Positions 44,510 through 53,222 of a stretch of 64,000 nt of DNA are shown piece by piece (position 1 is the first letter of the stretch; every line of letters starts with the position of its first letter). The position numbers and the translations under genes are program-made. The stretch covers positions 496,001 to 560,000 of the forward strand of contig NZ_WRPK01000002.1 in NCBI RefSeq assembly GCF_009755815.1. Reading direction: 5' to 3'. The notes beneath the pieces were generated by a model. That model saw nothing but the letters and a program-made list of their open reading frames with translations. It ran no database searches and was not told the origin of the DNA. Source of the DNA: Flavisphingomonas formosensis. GTDB lineage: Bacteria; Pseudomonadota; Alphaproteobacteria; Sphingomonadales; Sphingomonadaceae.

Positions 44510-45559
44510 ATGCGCTACAGGCTGCACGGGCGATCGGGGCTGCGCGTATCGGAGCTGTGCCTCGGCACCATGACGTTCGGCGAGGGTGCGAGCTGGAGCG
44601 CAGACGCGGCCGAAAGCCGGGCGATGTTCGATGTCTTTGCGGAAGCGGGCGGCACCTTCATCGACACCGCCCACATGTATATGAACGGCGAGAGCGAAAG
44701 GCTGGTTGGGGATTTCATCCGGGCCGATCGCGAACATTTCGTCGTGGCGACGAAATATACGCCCGATGCGGGGCCCGACATCTCAAAATCCGGCAACAGC
44801 CGCAAGGTGATGCGCCGCTGCGTCGAGGAATCGCTCACCCGCCTCGGCACGGATCATATCGACTTGTATCTGCTGCACTATTGGGACGGCACGACGCCGA
44901 TCGAGGAGATCATGCGCGGGCTGGATGATCTCGTCTCCGCCGGCAAGGTGACCTATATCGCCGTCTCCGACGTGGCGGCCTGGCAGATTTCACGCGCCAA
45001 CATGCTGGCCGATCTGCGCGGCTGGGCGCCGTTCATCGGCATGCAGATCGAATATAGCCTCTTGCAGCGAACCGCGGAGCGCGAGCTGATTCCGATGGCC
45101 GAGGAGCTGGACATGGGGGTGACCGCCTGGTCGCCGCTGGCCGGGGGCATACTTTCCGGTAAATATCTGGGAAGCAGTGAGACGGGGCCGGCCCGGCGGA
45201 CCCGGGCCGACATTCCGCAGCATAGCCTGGAAGTCGCGGAGCTGGTGGCCGACATCGGACGGCAGATCGGCCGCAGCCCCTCTCAGGTCGCGCTGGCAGC
45301 CCTGATGCAGCTGCGGCCCGAGGCGGGCGTGATACCCATTATCGGCGGGCGCACCGCGGCACAGCTCAAGGACAATCTCGGCTGTATCGAATTCCGTCTG
45401 GATGCCGACCAGCTCAAGGCCATCGACGGGAAGACCCCGGTGGAGATGGGCTTCCCCTACACCACCATCGATCATCCCTTCATGATCGATCTCGCTTTCG
45501 GCACGGGCAATCGGCAAAAGCTCGACAATCATCGCGCGCGCCGGCTGGGACGGCAGTAG
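44510..45559 (+). CDS. Aldo/keto reductase
   Basis: A 349-residue TIM-barrel NADPH reductase of the YajO/Tas or AKR11-like group. The tetrad is visible: D in FIDTAHMY, Y in the same motif, K in VATKYTP, and H in LYLLHYWDGTTP. NADPH-binding segments near the end are IPIIGGRTAAQLKDNLG. The ATG at 44510 is preceded by GAGGGAG. A C-terminal tail of about 30 residues (PYTTIDHPFMIDLAFGTGNRQK) is longer than the minimal barrel. The upstream 137 bp holds no gene. Substrate unknown; small aldehydes or quinones are usual. Confidence 0.87.
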   Translation: MRYRLHGRSGLRVSELCLGTMTFGEGASWSADAAESRAMFDVFAEAGGTFIDTAHMYMNGESERLVGDFIRADREHFVVATKYTPDAGPDISKSGNSRKVMRRCVEESLTRLGTDHIDLYLLHYWDGTTPIEEIMRGLDDLVSAGKVTYIAVSDVAAWQISRANMLADLRGWAPFIGMQIEYSLLQRTAERELIPMAEELDMGVTAWSPLAGGILSGKYLGSSETGPARRTRADIPQHSLEVAELVADIGRQIGRSPSQVALAALMQLRPEAGVIPIIGGRTAAQLKDNLGCIEFRLDADQLKAIDGKTPVEMGFPYTTIDHPFMIDLAFGTGNRQKLDNHRARRLGRQ

Positions 45560-45658
45560 CATCGCGACCGCGCAATTTGAAATCTGCTGTCGTGCCGGAA
45601 ACGAAACGCCGCCGAGTGCGTTGCCCGAACGAACAGAACAGCGCCGGCAGGATTTTTG

Positions 45659-46684
45659 ATGACGAGCCGTTCCGCAGCGATCGCCCGGCGGTGCGCGCGT
45701 GCGCCCGTGATCGCGCATGTCGGCTTCCACAAGACCGCGACGAGTTGGTTCCAGCGCATCTTCTATCCCCGCGTCAGCACCCATAGGCTGATCGACCGGG
45801 TGGCCGTGCGCGGCGCGATGCTGGCGGGCGACGCCTATCATTTCGATCCGGCCGAAGCGCGCGCGCGTCTCGACATAGATGCCGGTCCGGCGATCCTGTG
45901 CGACGAAGATCTGTCGGGCGTGCTCCACAATGGCGGCCTGCTGACCACTTTCCTCGCAAGCGCGCTCGCCGACCGGCTGTACGCCGTCATCCCCGAAGCC
46001 GCGATCGTGCTGTTCGTGCGCGAACAGACGGCGATGGCAGCCGCCTGCTACCATCAATATGTTCGCGAGGGCGGCACCGCATCGATCAGTCGCTATCTCT
46101 TCCCCGACCAGCATCGCCATCTCGCCAAGGTACGGCCATTCAAGACGCCGCGCTTCGATTTCGCGCAGATGGACTATGCCGGGCTCATCCAGCGCTACGA
46201 CTCGCTGTTCGGGCGGGATCGGGTGCACGTCTTCGCCTATGAGGCATTCGCCCGCGATCCGGCCGGCTTCCTGGCTGATTATTGCGAGCGGCTGGGCATG
46301 GAGGCGGAGCCCGCGTCCGACGGTGACTATGCGGTGAACGCATCCCATCGCCGGGGCACGCTGGCCCTGGCGCGGGTGCTGAACCTGTTCACCGAGCGGT
46401 CGGTGGCCGACAAGCGAGTGCTGCTCCACATTCCCTATTGGTACGGGCTTCGCAAAAGGCTGCTGCGAGGGCTCGACGCGCTGCCGCTGATGGGCGCCCG
46501 GCCGGAAGCCGAAGCTCTGCTCGGGCCACAGACCACGGCCTGGATTCGCGGCCGCTTCGCACCGATGAACCGCTGGCTGGCCGATCGGATGGGCCTCGAT
46601 CTCGTCGATCTCGGCTATGCGCTGGATGCCGAACCGGCAGCCCGGCCTGCGCGGCCGGCGATGCTGCGCGCGATGCGCAACTGA
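45659..46684 (+). CDS. Sulfotransferase family protein
   Basis: A 341-residue protein. VIAHVGFHKTATSWFQRIFYP is the PAPS 5'-phosphosulfate-binding loop, and VLFVREQTAMAAACYHQY is in the place of the 3'-phosphate-binding segment, although the usual Arg-Ser arrangement is altered. It would sulfate a carbohydrate, lipid or protein. No signal peptide is clear, and the first 17 residues are Arg/Ala-rich. The ATG at 45659 follows CAGGA. It is flanked by unrelated genes with about 100 bp gaps, so no pathway can be read from context. Confidence 0.75.
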   Translation: MTSRSAAIARRCARAPVIAHVGFHKTATSWFQRIFYPRVSTHRLIDRVAVRGAMLAGDAYHFDPAEARARLDIDAGPAILCDEDLSGVLHNGGLLTTFLASALADRLYAVIPEAAIVLFVREQTAMAAACYHQYVREGGTASISRYLFPDQHRHLAKVRPFKTPRFDFAQMDYAGLIQRYDSLFGRDRVHVFAYEAFARDPAGFLADYCERLGMEAEPASDGDYAVNASHRRGTLALARVLNLFTERSVADKRVLLHIPYWYGLRKRLLRGLDALPLMGARPEAEALLGPQTTAWIRGRFAPMNRWLADRMGLDLVDLGYALDAEPAARPARPAMLRAMRN

Positions 46685-46744
46685 AGGCGACGGTGCCAAG
46701 CCGCACGGCCGCGGCAAGAACCCGTGTAAAGCCGGGCTTGCTCT

Positions 46745-46793
46745 AAGCCTTTGCGTGGAAAACCGGTTCCCACTTGGCCGCACGATGCTCTAG
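46745..46793. repeat. Dispersed alphaproteobacterial palindromic repeat
   Basis: The core GTGGAAAACCGGTTCCCAC is a near-palindrome. With the flank reading GAGCATCGTGCGG on the minus strand, it resembles the widespread alphaproteobacterial intergenic repeat (GAGCATGATCCGGAAAAG, then TGGGAACCGG). It lies between the sulfotransferase and DNA polymerase IV genes. I recognise the pattern from memory. Confidence 0.55.
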
Positions 46794-46818
46794 GATCGGG
46801 CGACAAGCCGCCCGCAGC

Positions 46819-47907
46819 ATGCCCGAAGAACCCGCCCCGCCGCTCCGCAAGATCATCCATATCGACATGGATGCCTTTTACGCGTCGGTCGAGCAGCGCG
46901 ACGATCCGGCGCTGCGTGGGCGGCCGCTGGCCGTCGGCTACGGCCAGGCACGAGGCGTGGTGGCAGCGGCAAGCTATGAGGCGCGCGCCTTCGGGGTGCG
47001 ATCGGCGATGCCATCGACGACGGCGCTGAGGCGTTGCCCCGATCTCGTCTTCGTGCCGCCGCGCTTCGACGTCTATCGCGCGGTATCGGGTGAAATCCAT
47101 CGCATCTTCGCCGATTATACCCCGCTGATCGAACCGCTTTCGCTCGACGAGGCCTATCTCGACGTGACCGAGGATGTACGCGGGCTCGGCTCGGCGCGCG
47201 CGATCGCCGTAGAGATACGCGCGCGCATCCGCGCCGACACGGGCCTGACCGCTTCGGCAGGCGTGTCCTACAACAAGTTCATCGCCAAGCTGGCGTCGGA
47301 CCAGAACAAACCCGACGGCCTCTGTGTCATTCCGCCATCGCGCGGCCCCGATTTCGTCGCGGCACTGCCGGTGCGGCGTTTTCATGGCGTGGGCCCGGTG
47401 ACGGCGGCACGCATGGAGAAGCTCGGCATAGTCACCGGAGCGGACCTGCGTGATCGCTCGCTCGCCTTCCTTCAGGAGCATTTCGGCAGCCATGCCGCCT
47501 ATCTCCATGGTGCGGCGCGCGGCGAGGATGACCGGCCCGTGCGGCCCGATCGTCCGCTCAAGTCGGTCGGCGCCGAACGGACCTTCGACACCGATCTGAT
47601 CGAGCCTGAGGCGCTGTTCGCCGCGCTCGATCGCGTCGCCGAGGCGGCGTGGACGCGGATCCAGCGCTATGACGCCCGCGGGCGCACCGCGACGCTCAAG
47701 GTCCGCTTCTCCGATTTCCGGACGATCACCCGCGCGCGATCCACCGCGGGCGGCTATGCGGACTATGCGGCCTTTCTCGGCGCGGGGCGGGATCTGCTGA
47801 AAGCGCTCTTCCCATTGACCCACGGGATCAGGCTGCTCGGCCTCACCCTTTCCGGCATCGCGGACGAGCGCGAAGCGGACATGCTGCAACCGACGCTTCC
47901 CTTATAG
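46819..47907 (+). CDS. dinB: DNA polymerase IV (Y-family)
   Basis: A 362-residue polymerase. The catalytic motifs are HIDMDAFYASVEQRDDP (first metal Asp) and PLSLDEAYLDVTEDV (second and third). The thumb HhH motif is RFHGVGPVTAARMEKLGI, followed by the little finger domain (KSVGAERTFDTDL). The steric-gate residue is the Phe of DAFYAS. It performs translesion synthesis. The C-terminus (QPTLPL) ends in a beta-clamp-binding-like peptide. The ATG at 46819 is followed by 11 residues before the first motif; an upstream extension to 46774 is unlikely. Confidence 0.92.
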   Translation: MPEEPAPPLRKIIHIDMDAFYASVEQRDDPALRGRPLAVGYGQARGVVAAASYEARAFGVRSAMPSTTALRRCPDLVFVPPRFDVYRAVSGEIHRIFADYTPLIEPLSLDEAYLDVTEDVRGLGSARAIAVEIRARIRADTGLTASAGVSYNKFIAKLASDQNKPDGLCVIPPSRGPDFVAALPVRRFHGVGPVTAARMEKLGIVTGADLRDRSLAFLQEHFGSHAAYLHGAARGEDDRPVRPDRPLKSVGAERTFDTDLIEPEALFAALDRVAEAAWTRIQRYDARGRTATLKVRFSDFRTITRARSTAGGYADYAAFLGAGRDLLKALFPLTHGIRLLGLTLSGIADEREADMLQPTLPL

Positions 47908-47916
47908 CGGCCGGCT

Positions 47917-48099
47917 CTAACGCAATTTCGCTATGGACAACCCATCCAGCTTCGCGCGCTCCTTCACCGATTCCTCGCTGCGGGTAAGCGCCTTGGCGAT
48001 AGCCTTCAGCGCCATGCCCTTCTTGGCCAGCGTGTGGAGCTTCTGGATCTCATCCGGCCGCCAGGGCTGGCGGTGGCGTTCGAAACGATCGCCACTCAT
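47917..48099 (-). CDS. Small basic helical protein, possible DNA-binding
   Basis: A 60-residue protein: MSGDRFERHRQPWRPDEIQK, then LHTLAKKGMALKAIAKALTR and SEESVKERAKLDGLSIAKLR. The middle looks like a helix-turn-helix of the Myb/SANT or sigma-70 region 4 type (W..DE...L..LA..G...K.IA..L.RS..SV..RA). Its start overlaps the stop of the Gre factor gene as ATGA, so it is probably translated with it. It could modulate transcription with that factor, but no function is established. Confidence 0.7.
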   Translation of the reverse strand: MSGDRFERHRQPWRPDEIQKLHTLAKKGMALKAIAKALTRSEESVKERAKLDGLSIAKLR

Positions 48100-48563
48100 A
48101 GCAGTTCATTCTCCACGTTCAGAACCTCGATCGCTTCGCTGGTGCCGTTGAAATCGACTCGATCGCCCTCAGCCGCACCCATCAGCGCGCGGGCGAGCGG
48201 CGCCGAGAAGGCAATGCGGCTGGTGGCGGGATCGGCTTCGTCTCCGCCGACGATCGACACCTCGCGCACCGCGCCGCCGAGCCGGATGCGCACGTGCGAA
48301 CCGATGCCCACCTCCCCCTCGGCCGGCGCCGGTGCGATCTGCGCCGTCGCAAGCCGGGTGATCCAATAGCGCAGGTCCCGTTTCAGGGAGTCGCGCGCCT
48401 CATCCTTCGTTTCGGCGGCGATCTCGCTCTCCAGCGCCGCCACCCGCTGCTGCAGCAGGGTCAGGCCGCGCTCGGTGACGAGGTTGGGTCCTGGCGGAAT
48501 GGGGATTTCGAACTTCGGTTCCTTATGTTCGTCGTCGCTCTCGCGACGGAAGGCTACGCTCAT
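48096..48563 (-). CDS. GreA/GreB family transcription elongation factor
   Basis: A 155-residue protein. The N-terminal coiled coil lies within LVTERGLTLLQQRVAALESEIAAE...DSLKRDLRYWITRLATAQI. The C-terminal FKBP-like domain (IGSHVRIRLGGAVREVSIVGGDEAD, then RIAFSAPLARALMGAAEGDRV) is as in Gre and Rnk proteins. The acidic tip expected of transcript-cleavage factors is not obvious, since ETKDEARDS lies near the turn, so it may bind polymerase without strong cleavage stimulation. It is the first gene of a pair with the 60-residue protein. Confidence 0.85.
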   Translation of the reverse strand: MSVAFRRESDDEHKEPKFEIPIPPGPNLVTERGLTLLQQRVAALESEIAAETKDEARDSLKRDLRYWITRLATAQIAPAPAEGEVGIGSHVRIRLGGAVREVSIVGGDEADPATSRIAFSAPLARALMGAAEGDRVDFNGTSEAIEVLNVENELL

Positions 48564-48658
48564 CCTCGGTCTTCTTCATCCGCTGCTGCACGGGCCGGGA
48601 GCCCGCCGAAACGTCCCTACTGGCGTGGAGTGGAGGCGGCGGCAAGCCGCCCTGACGA

Positions 48659-48850
48659 TCAGGACGGATAAGGCCGGCCGTCGGGATCGCGATAAATCTC
48701 CGCCGGCGGAGTGTCTGCGCTGGCCGCCTCCGCCTCGGGATCGTCATCGCCCAGGTCGCGAACGTCCTCGATGCTCTCGGGGAGGCGATCGTGACGCGCC
48801 CTCCTGTCCTTGGGCAGCGGATGATGGGGCTTGGCCGTCTCGCTTGGCAT
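48659..48850 (-). CDS. Small acidic hypothetical protein
   Basis: A 63-residue, highly charged, Pro-rich protein, probably disordered: RRARHDRLPESIEDVRDLGD followed by DDPEAEAA and ending EIYRDPDGRPYPS. GGGAGAG lies seven bases before ATG 48850, which supports expression and this start rather than the longer frame to 48877. No family recognised. It lies about 95 bp upstream of the Gre factor gene on the same strand. Confidence 0.6.
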   Translation of the reverse strand: MPSETAKPHHPLPKDRRARHDRLPESIEDVRDLGDDDPEAEAASADTPPAEIYRDPDGRPYPS

Positions 48851-48957
48851 CGCATTCTCTCCCTTCGGCCGCATCAACGCCCGGACGGAGCGGAAAGTTC
48901 GCGGGAGGCCTGCCGGCGGGCCACGACAGGCCGGTGGTGCGCTGCTAGCGCTGCCCG

Positions 48958-49296
48958 ATGCCCATGCTGCTCCACTCCGCGACCATCTATGTCAGCGCCG
49001 CCCTGGCCGAGATCGCCGGCTGCTTCGCTTTCTGGGCGTGGCTGCGGCTCGGCAAATCGGCCCTGTGGCTGATCCCCGGCGGCGCCTCGCTGGCGCTCTT
49101 CGCCTGGCTGCTCACCCTGGTCGACAGCGACCAGGCAGGCCGCGCCTATGCCGCCTATGGAGGCATCTACATCTGCTCCGCGCTGCTCTGGTTATGGGTT
49201 GCGGAAGGCGTCCGGCCGGATCGCTGGGATCTGGCAGGCGCCGCACTGTGCCTGATGGGCGCTGCCGTCATCCTCCTCGCGCCGCACCGGAGTTAG
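48958..49296 (+). CDS. YnfA family membrane protein (UPF0060)
   Basis: A 112-residue protein of four membrane helices with SMR-like size. Matching YnfA features are [20 protein letters not shown] (helix 1 end, conserved Glu), [21 protein letters not shown] and the [20 protein letters not shown] end. The related SMR proteins export cationic drugs; YnfA itself has been reported to contribute to efflux in some enterobacteria. The start ATG lies directly before the first helix. It stands alone between the small acidic gene and the LLM gene. Confidence 0.9.
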   Translation: MPMLLHSATIYVSAALAEIAGCFAFWAWLRLGKSALWLIPGGASLALFAWLLTLVDSDQAGRAYAAYGGIYICSALLWLWVAEGVRPDRWDLAGAALCLMGAAVILLAPHRS

Positions 49297-49469
49297 GGCG
49301 CCTCTCCGCCTCTTTCCTGCGTGAAAGCTGAGGAGATCATGAAAACGGCCACGATTTGCGCACGCGGCCGGAATCGGTGGACGGCGGCCTCCCGGCATGC
49401 TCGGTTGCGGGAAAAGAATGATAGTCGCGGCCAGCCCGGGGATGGGATTGGGCAAGCAGAGGAGAGACC

Positions 49470-50339
49470 ATGAAGTTCACGCTTTCGGCAGCGTTCACGG
49501 CCGTCACCGCGCTGCCGCGCATCGCCATTGCCGCCGACGAGGCCGGCTGGGCGATGATCACGACGTCCGACCACGTCGTGAATCCCAAGGAGCTGAAGAC
49601 CCCCTATCCCTACACGGCCGACGGGTCGCGCCGCTGGCCCGAGAAGACCGACTGGCCGGACCAGCTGGTGACGATGGGCGCGCTCGCCACCATCACCAAG
49701 CAGATCCAGTTCACCACCAACGCCTTCGTGCTGCCGATGCGCAGCCCCTATCTGGTCGCCAAGGCGCTCTCGACCGTCTCGGTGCTGTCGAACAACCGCG
49801 CCGTGCTGACCGTCGGCGTCGGCTGGTCGCGCGACGAGTTCGAGATTCTCGGCGAGGATTTCTCGACGCGCGGCAAGCGCACCGACGAGATGATCGAGAT
49901 CATGCGCCTGCTGTGGACCGGCGATTATGTCGAATATCATGGCAAGCACTACGATTTCCCGCCGGTGGAGATGAACCCCAAGCCCGCGGGTCATATCCCG
50001 ATCTGGTCGGGCGGCATCTCCGAAGCGGCGCTGAAGCGCGTCGCGCGGGTGACCGAGGGTTGGCTGTCGGACCTGCAGCCGGCCGCCGACATCGTCGCCT
50101 CGATCAAGCGGATCCGGGAGCTGCGCAAGGATTATGGCCGAGAGGACGCGCCGCTCGAGGTGCTCGCCTCGCCGATGGACGTGTTCGATGTCGACGGCTA
50201 CCGGCGGCTCGAGGATGAGGGCGTGACCCACATTCTGATGCAGCCCTGGATGGTCTATCATCCCGGCACGCAGGACGTGGGCGTGATGGTCGACGACATC
50301 AAGCGCTATGCGGACGACGTGATCGCGAAGCTGAGCTGA
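49470..50339 (+). CDS. LLM class (F420-type) oxidoreductase
   Basis: A 289-residue luciferase-like TIM barrel. Features are MKFTLSAAFTAVTALPRIAI at the start, WAMITTSDHVVNP, the block NNRAVLTVGVGWSRDEFEILGEDFSTRGKRTDEMIEIMRLLWTG, and PIWSGGISEAALKRVAR. This fits the TIGR03619 group annotated as F420-dependent, but FMN cannot be excluded and no F420 biosynthesis gene is in the window. The ribosome site GAGGAGAGACC precedes the ATG. It leads a likely operon with an NTF2-like protein and a sulfotransferase, with a pair of REP-like hairpins in the first gap. Confidence 0.85.
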   Translation: MKFTLSAAFTAVTALPRIAIAADEAGWAMITTSDHVVNPKELKTPYPYTADGSRRWPEKTDWPDQLVTMGALATITKQIQFTTNAFVLPMRSPYLVAKALSTVSVLSNNRAVLTVGVGWSRDEFEILGEDFSTRGKRTDEMIEIMRLLWTGDYVEYHGKHYDFPPVEMNPKPAGHIPIWSGGISEAALKRVARVTEGWLSDLQPAADIVASIKRIRELRKDYGREDAPLEVLASPMDVFDVDGYRRLEDEGVTHILMQPWMVYHPGTQDVGVMVDDIKRYADDVIAKLS

Positions 50340-50347
50340 AAAGCAAC

Positions 50348-50429
50348 GTCATCCCAGCGCAAGCTGGGATCGCTCGAAGCAGGCGAACGGCTCGCGGTGG
50401 AGAATGATCCCAGCTCGCGCTGGGATGAC
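50348..50429. repeat. Inverted pair of REP-like hairpins
   Basis: Two 24-bp elements (50348-50371 and 50406-50429) are inverted copies with one mismatch, 34 bp apart. Each is also a hairpin (ATCCCAGC - 4 base loop - GCTGGGAT) flanked by GTC/GAC. This is the structure of REP/BIME elements and of small foldback elements common in proteobacteria. It sits between the LLM and NTF2 genes of an apparent operon. Confidence 0.85.
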
Positions 50430-50450
50430 GATAGACAAGGAGAGGAAAAC

Positions 50451-50858
50451 ATGGCCGATCTCGAAGCCAACAAGGCGCTCGCCCGCCGCTATTTCGACCT
50501 CTATGCGGGCGGCGATCCGAAGGCGGCGCTCGCGCTGCTGACCGAGGACGCGACCTGGTCGGTTCCCGGCAAGTCCGAGCTTGCCGGCACACAGACGAAG
50601 GCGCAGGTCGAGGCGATGCTGACCGGCGAGCTGCCGTTCGACGGCCCGCTGAGCTTCACCTTCCACGACATGATCGCCGAGGGCGACCGCGTCGCCGTCC
50701 AGATCGAGAGCCACGGCAAGATCAAGAACGGCACGACCTACAATAATTTCTACGTCTTCATCTTCACCATCAAGGACGGGCGCATCACCCATGTGCTCGA
50801 GCAGACCGACACCCTCTATTCCTTCCGCACCCTCATCGAACCCTTTCAGGCAGGCTGA
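50451..50858 (+). CDS. NTF2-like (SnoaL-type) protein
   Basis: A 135-residue cone-shaped fold protein. The pattern is NKALARRYFDLYAGGDPKAALALLTEDATWSVPG, then TKAQVEAMLTGELPF, GDRVAVQIESHGKI and VFIFTIKDGRITHVLEQTDT. Such proteins can be isomerases, hydratases or dehydratases, or bind ligands; no catalytic set is decisive here. AAGGAGAGGAAAAC precedes ATG 50451. Its stop overlaps the next start (TGATG). The setting with an LLM oxidoreductase and sulfotransferase suggests catabolism or modification of a hydrophobic compound. Confidence 0.85.
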   Translation: MADLEANKALARRYFDLYAGGDPKAALALLTEDATWSVPGKSELAGTQTKAQVEAMLTGELPFDGPLSFTFHDMIAEGDRVAVQIESHGKIKNGTTYNNFYVFIFTIKDGRITHVLEQTDTLYSFRTLIEPFQAG

Positions 50859-52033
50859 TGACCGACCATCCGATTCCCGCCCCGGCCGAGCTGATGGCCG
50901 AGGCTTCCAATCTGACCGGCCTTTCCGATTTCGGCCCGAGCGACTGGTTCCTGACCCCGCTCGGCATCGAGGTGGATTCGATCAACGCCGAGGCGCGGCT
51001 CAATGAATCCGGCGCGGTGGTGCAGCGCAGCCGGCTGGTCGGCGCGCTCGCCAATCGCCTCCGGCTGTTCGAGGCGATCCGCAGGCATCCCGAGATCGCG
51101 ACCCAGCCGATCAAGGTCGCCGGCGTGCTGCTCGGCCTCTCGCGCTCGGGCACGACGATGATGCACCGGCTGCTCAACAGCGTGCCGAGCATCACCGCGA
51201 TGAAATGGTGGGAAACGCACCATCCGGCTACGCTTGAGGACGAGGTGCAGGGCCAGCCGACCGGCAGGCGCGCCCAGGCCCAGGCGCTGTTCGATCATAT
51301 GCTGGCGACGATCCCGGACCTCATGTCGATCCACCCGATGTCGGTGGACTATGTCGACGAGGAGATCACGGTGCTCGACCAGAGCTTCATGAGCACCACG
51401 CCTGAAAGCTTCCTGTGGATCCCGACCTACGCCAAATGGCTGGAAACCGCCGATCATCAGCCCGCCTATGACGAGCTGGTGCTGTGGCTGCGCTATCTGC
51501 AATGGCAGGATCCGGCGCGCGAGGGCGCGGTGTGGATGCTGAAGACGCCCAACCATATCGCGGCGACGGCGGCCGCGCTGAAGGCGTTCCCGGACGCGAC
51601 CTTCATCATGACGCACCGCGATCCGGTGCGCGCCATCCCGTCCTATTGCAGCATGGTCTCCTCGCTCTACCGGATGAGTTCGGACCATGTCGACCTGCAG
51701 GCGATCGGCCGGCACTGGCAGCATCGCTGGTCCTCGGCGCTGCGCCAGCTCTTCGCGCTGCGCGACGCCGATCCGGCCGTCGACGCCCGCTTCCTCGACC
51801 TGCGCTATGACGACATCGTCAAAGCGCCGATGGAGCAGATCGCCAAGGTCTATGCGCGCATCGGCAAGACGATGACCGCGGAGGACGAAGCCACGATGGT
51901 CGCGTGGATGAACGGCAATGCCCGGGACAACCGGCCGGCGCACGAATATGCGCTGGAACAGTTCGGCCTGACCGAAGACGGATTGAAGGAGACCTTCGGC
52001 TTCTACCGGAAACGCATGTGGCCGGAGAAATGA
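50858..52033 (+). CDS. Sulfotransferase family protein
   Basis: A 391-residue protein. The PAPS loop is GVLLGLSRSGTTMMHRLLN near residue 90, and the 3'-phosphate site is FIMTHRDPVRAIPSYCSMV near residue 250. WMLKTPNHIAATAAALKAFP is typical of the bacterial group often found in sphingomonad and mycobacterial gene clusters for lipid or xenobiotic metabolism. The start overlaps the NTF2 stop, so it is translationally coupled. The acceptor is unknown; whether the protein still transfers sulfate cannot be told from sequence alone. Confidence 0.85.
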   Translation: MTDHPIPAPAELMAEASNLTGLSDFGPSDWFLTPLGIEVDSINAEARLNESGAVVQRSRLVGALANRLRLFEAIRRHPEIATQPIKVAGVLLGLSRSGTTMMHRLLNSVPSITAMKWWETHHPATLEDEVQGQPTGRRAQAQALFDHMLATIPDLMSIHPMSVDYVDEEITVLDQSFMSTTPESFLWIPTYAKWLETADHQPAYDELVLWLRYLQWQDPAREGAVWMLKTPNHIAATAAALKAFPDATFIMTHRDPVRAIPSYCSMVSSLYRMSSDHVDLQAIGRHWQHRWSSALRQLFALRDADPAVDARFLDLRYDDIVKAPMEQIAKVYARIGKTMTAEDEATMVAWMNGNARDNRPAHEYALEQFGLTEDGLKETFGFYRKRMWPEK

Positions 52034-52312
52034 GGCAGGCTCGGCGGGTGGAACGCCGCACGACCGGAAGAAGACCGCCTCGCTCCACGACCGCATAATC
52101 ATGGTAGCTGGCGTCATCCCGGCCATAGCCATTATGGGTGTGGCGGATGCCCGGCGAGTGAGAACATAGGATCCGGCCCCTGGCGCTGCGGCGGACGGCA
52201 TCGTCCCAGCGGAAAGTGCTGCGGCTCACGATGTTTCAGCCATTAGGAGACAACGCCCACCGGCGCCGGCATTCGGCAGGTCATGGCGGAGAGCTGATCC
52301 GCGTGGCTGCGA

Positions 52313-53089
52313 TCATTGCCCGAGCCCGCGCCGTCGCGCCTCGGCCAGGATGCGCTCGCGCGCAATCGAACCCGGCTTGGCCGCGCGATAGGCGCCGCGC
52401 AGATCCTCGTCCGTCATATCGGGAAAGCGCGCTTCCAGATCGGCATGATCGGGATTGGGGCCGAGCGCCATCAGCTGGGAGGGAAAGGGCGCCTGCAGTG
52501 TGATCGCCCCGTCGAAACCTGCGGAGAGCCAGCGGTCATAATCCTCCGGCTGCAGGATTACGGGCATCGCCTTGGGATGGAGCGGCGCGACCAGCGGATT
52601 GGGATCGCAGGTGAGGAAGGAATAGACCGGGCCATGATCGGCATCGGGCTTCCAGATGCCCGCGAAACAGGCGACGGCCCGACCGGGCTGGAGAAACCAC
52701 CAGTTCAGATCATCGGTCCCTCCGCGCGCGGCGGCTGCCTTCGGCTCGGCGAAGGTAGTGAAGGGCACCAGGCAATGATGGGCGGGATCGGAAACCCACG
52801 GTTTCCAAAGGCCGAGGGTGAGATTACGCGCATTGGTGTAATATTTGTCCCAGACCCAGGGAGACTGGCCTTCCTTCGCCTTGGTCTTGCGCGGCCTTTT
52901 TCCTTCCGGAAAGCCCCAGACCATGCGCTTCAGCACCAGCCGTCCGTCCTCGCGGACGAGCACCGGCGCAGGCTTGCCTGGTGAGGCATAGACCTTGTCG
53001 AGGGCGAGATGCTGCCGCCAGACGTCCTCCGCCTTGTAATAGTCGGGCAGTTCCCAGCCCTTTGTCGGCAGACGATAGAGATTGCACAT
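52313..53089 (-). CDS. SOS response-associated peptidase (SRAP/YedK/HMCES-like)
   Basis: A 258-residue protein. Cys2 of MCNLYRL becomes the N-terminal nucleophile after Met removal. Other SRAP residues are the Glu in FTTFAEPK and the His in LHPKAMPVIL. SRAP proteins crosslink to abasic sites in single-stranded DNA and so shield them. The start MCNLYRLPT differs from the more usual MCGRF in the third to fifth positions, a known variant. It stands alone, with no SOS box recognised near it. The 280 bp between its stop and the preceding sulfotransferase holds no clear gene. Confidence 0.88.
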   Translation of the reverse strand: MCNLYRLPTKGWELPDYYKAEDVWRQHLALDKVYASPGKPAPVLVREDGRLVLKRMVWGFPEGKRPRKTKAKEGQSPWVWDKYYTNARNLTLGLWKPWVSDPAHHCLVPFTTFAEPKAAAARGGTDDLNWWFLQPGRAVACFAGIWKPDADHGPVYSFLTCDPNPLVAPLHPKAMPVILQPEDYDRWLSAGFDGAITLQAPFPSQLMALGPNPDHADLEARFPDMTDEDLRGAYRAAKPGSIARERILAEARRRGLGQ

Positions 53090-53222
53090 GACGCGATGTC
53101 ATGGCTGCGGCGGCGGCGTGTCAACTGCGCGGGGCTGCGCAAGCCTTCGGGCCGTATCGCAAGGCCGCCGATTGACGCGGCCGTGGAGGCGGGAGCGCCC
53201 TATGAGCGCTCCCGGTACGTAA

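Noticed and set aside
52034-52312. Possible gene between the sulfotransferase and the SRAP gene
   Set aside because: Frames here are short or run antisense from neighbours, with no motif or good start.
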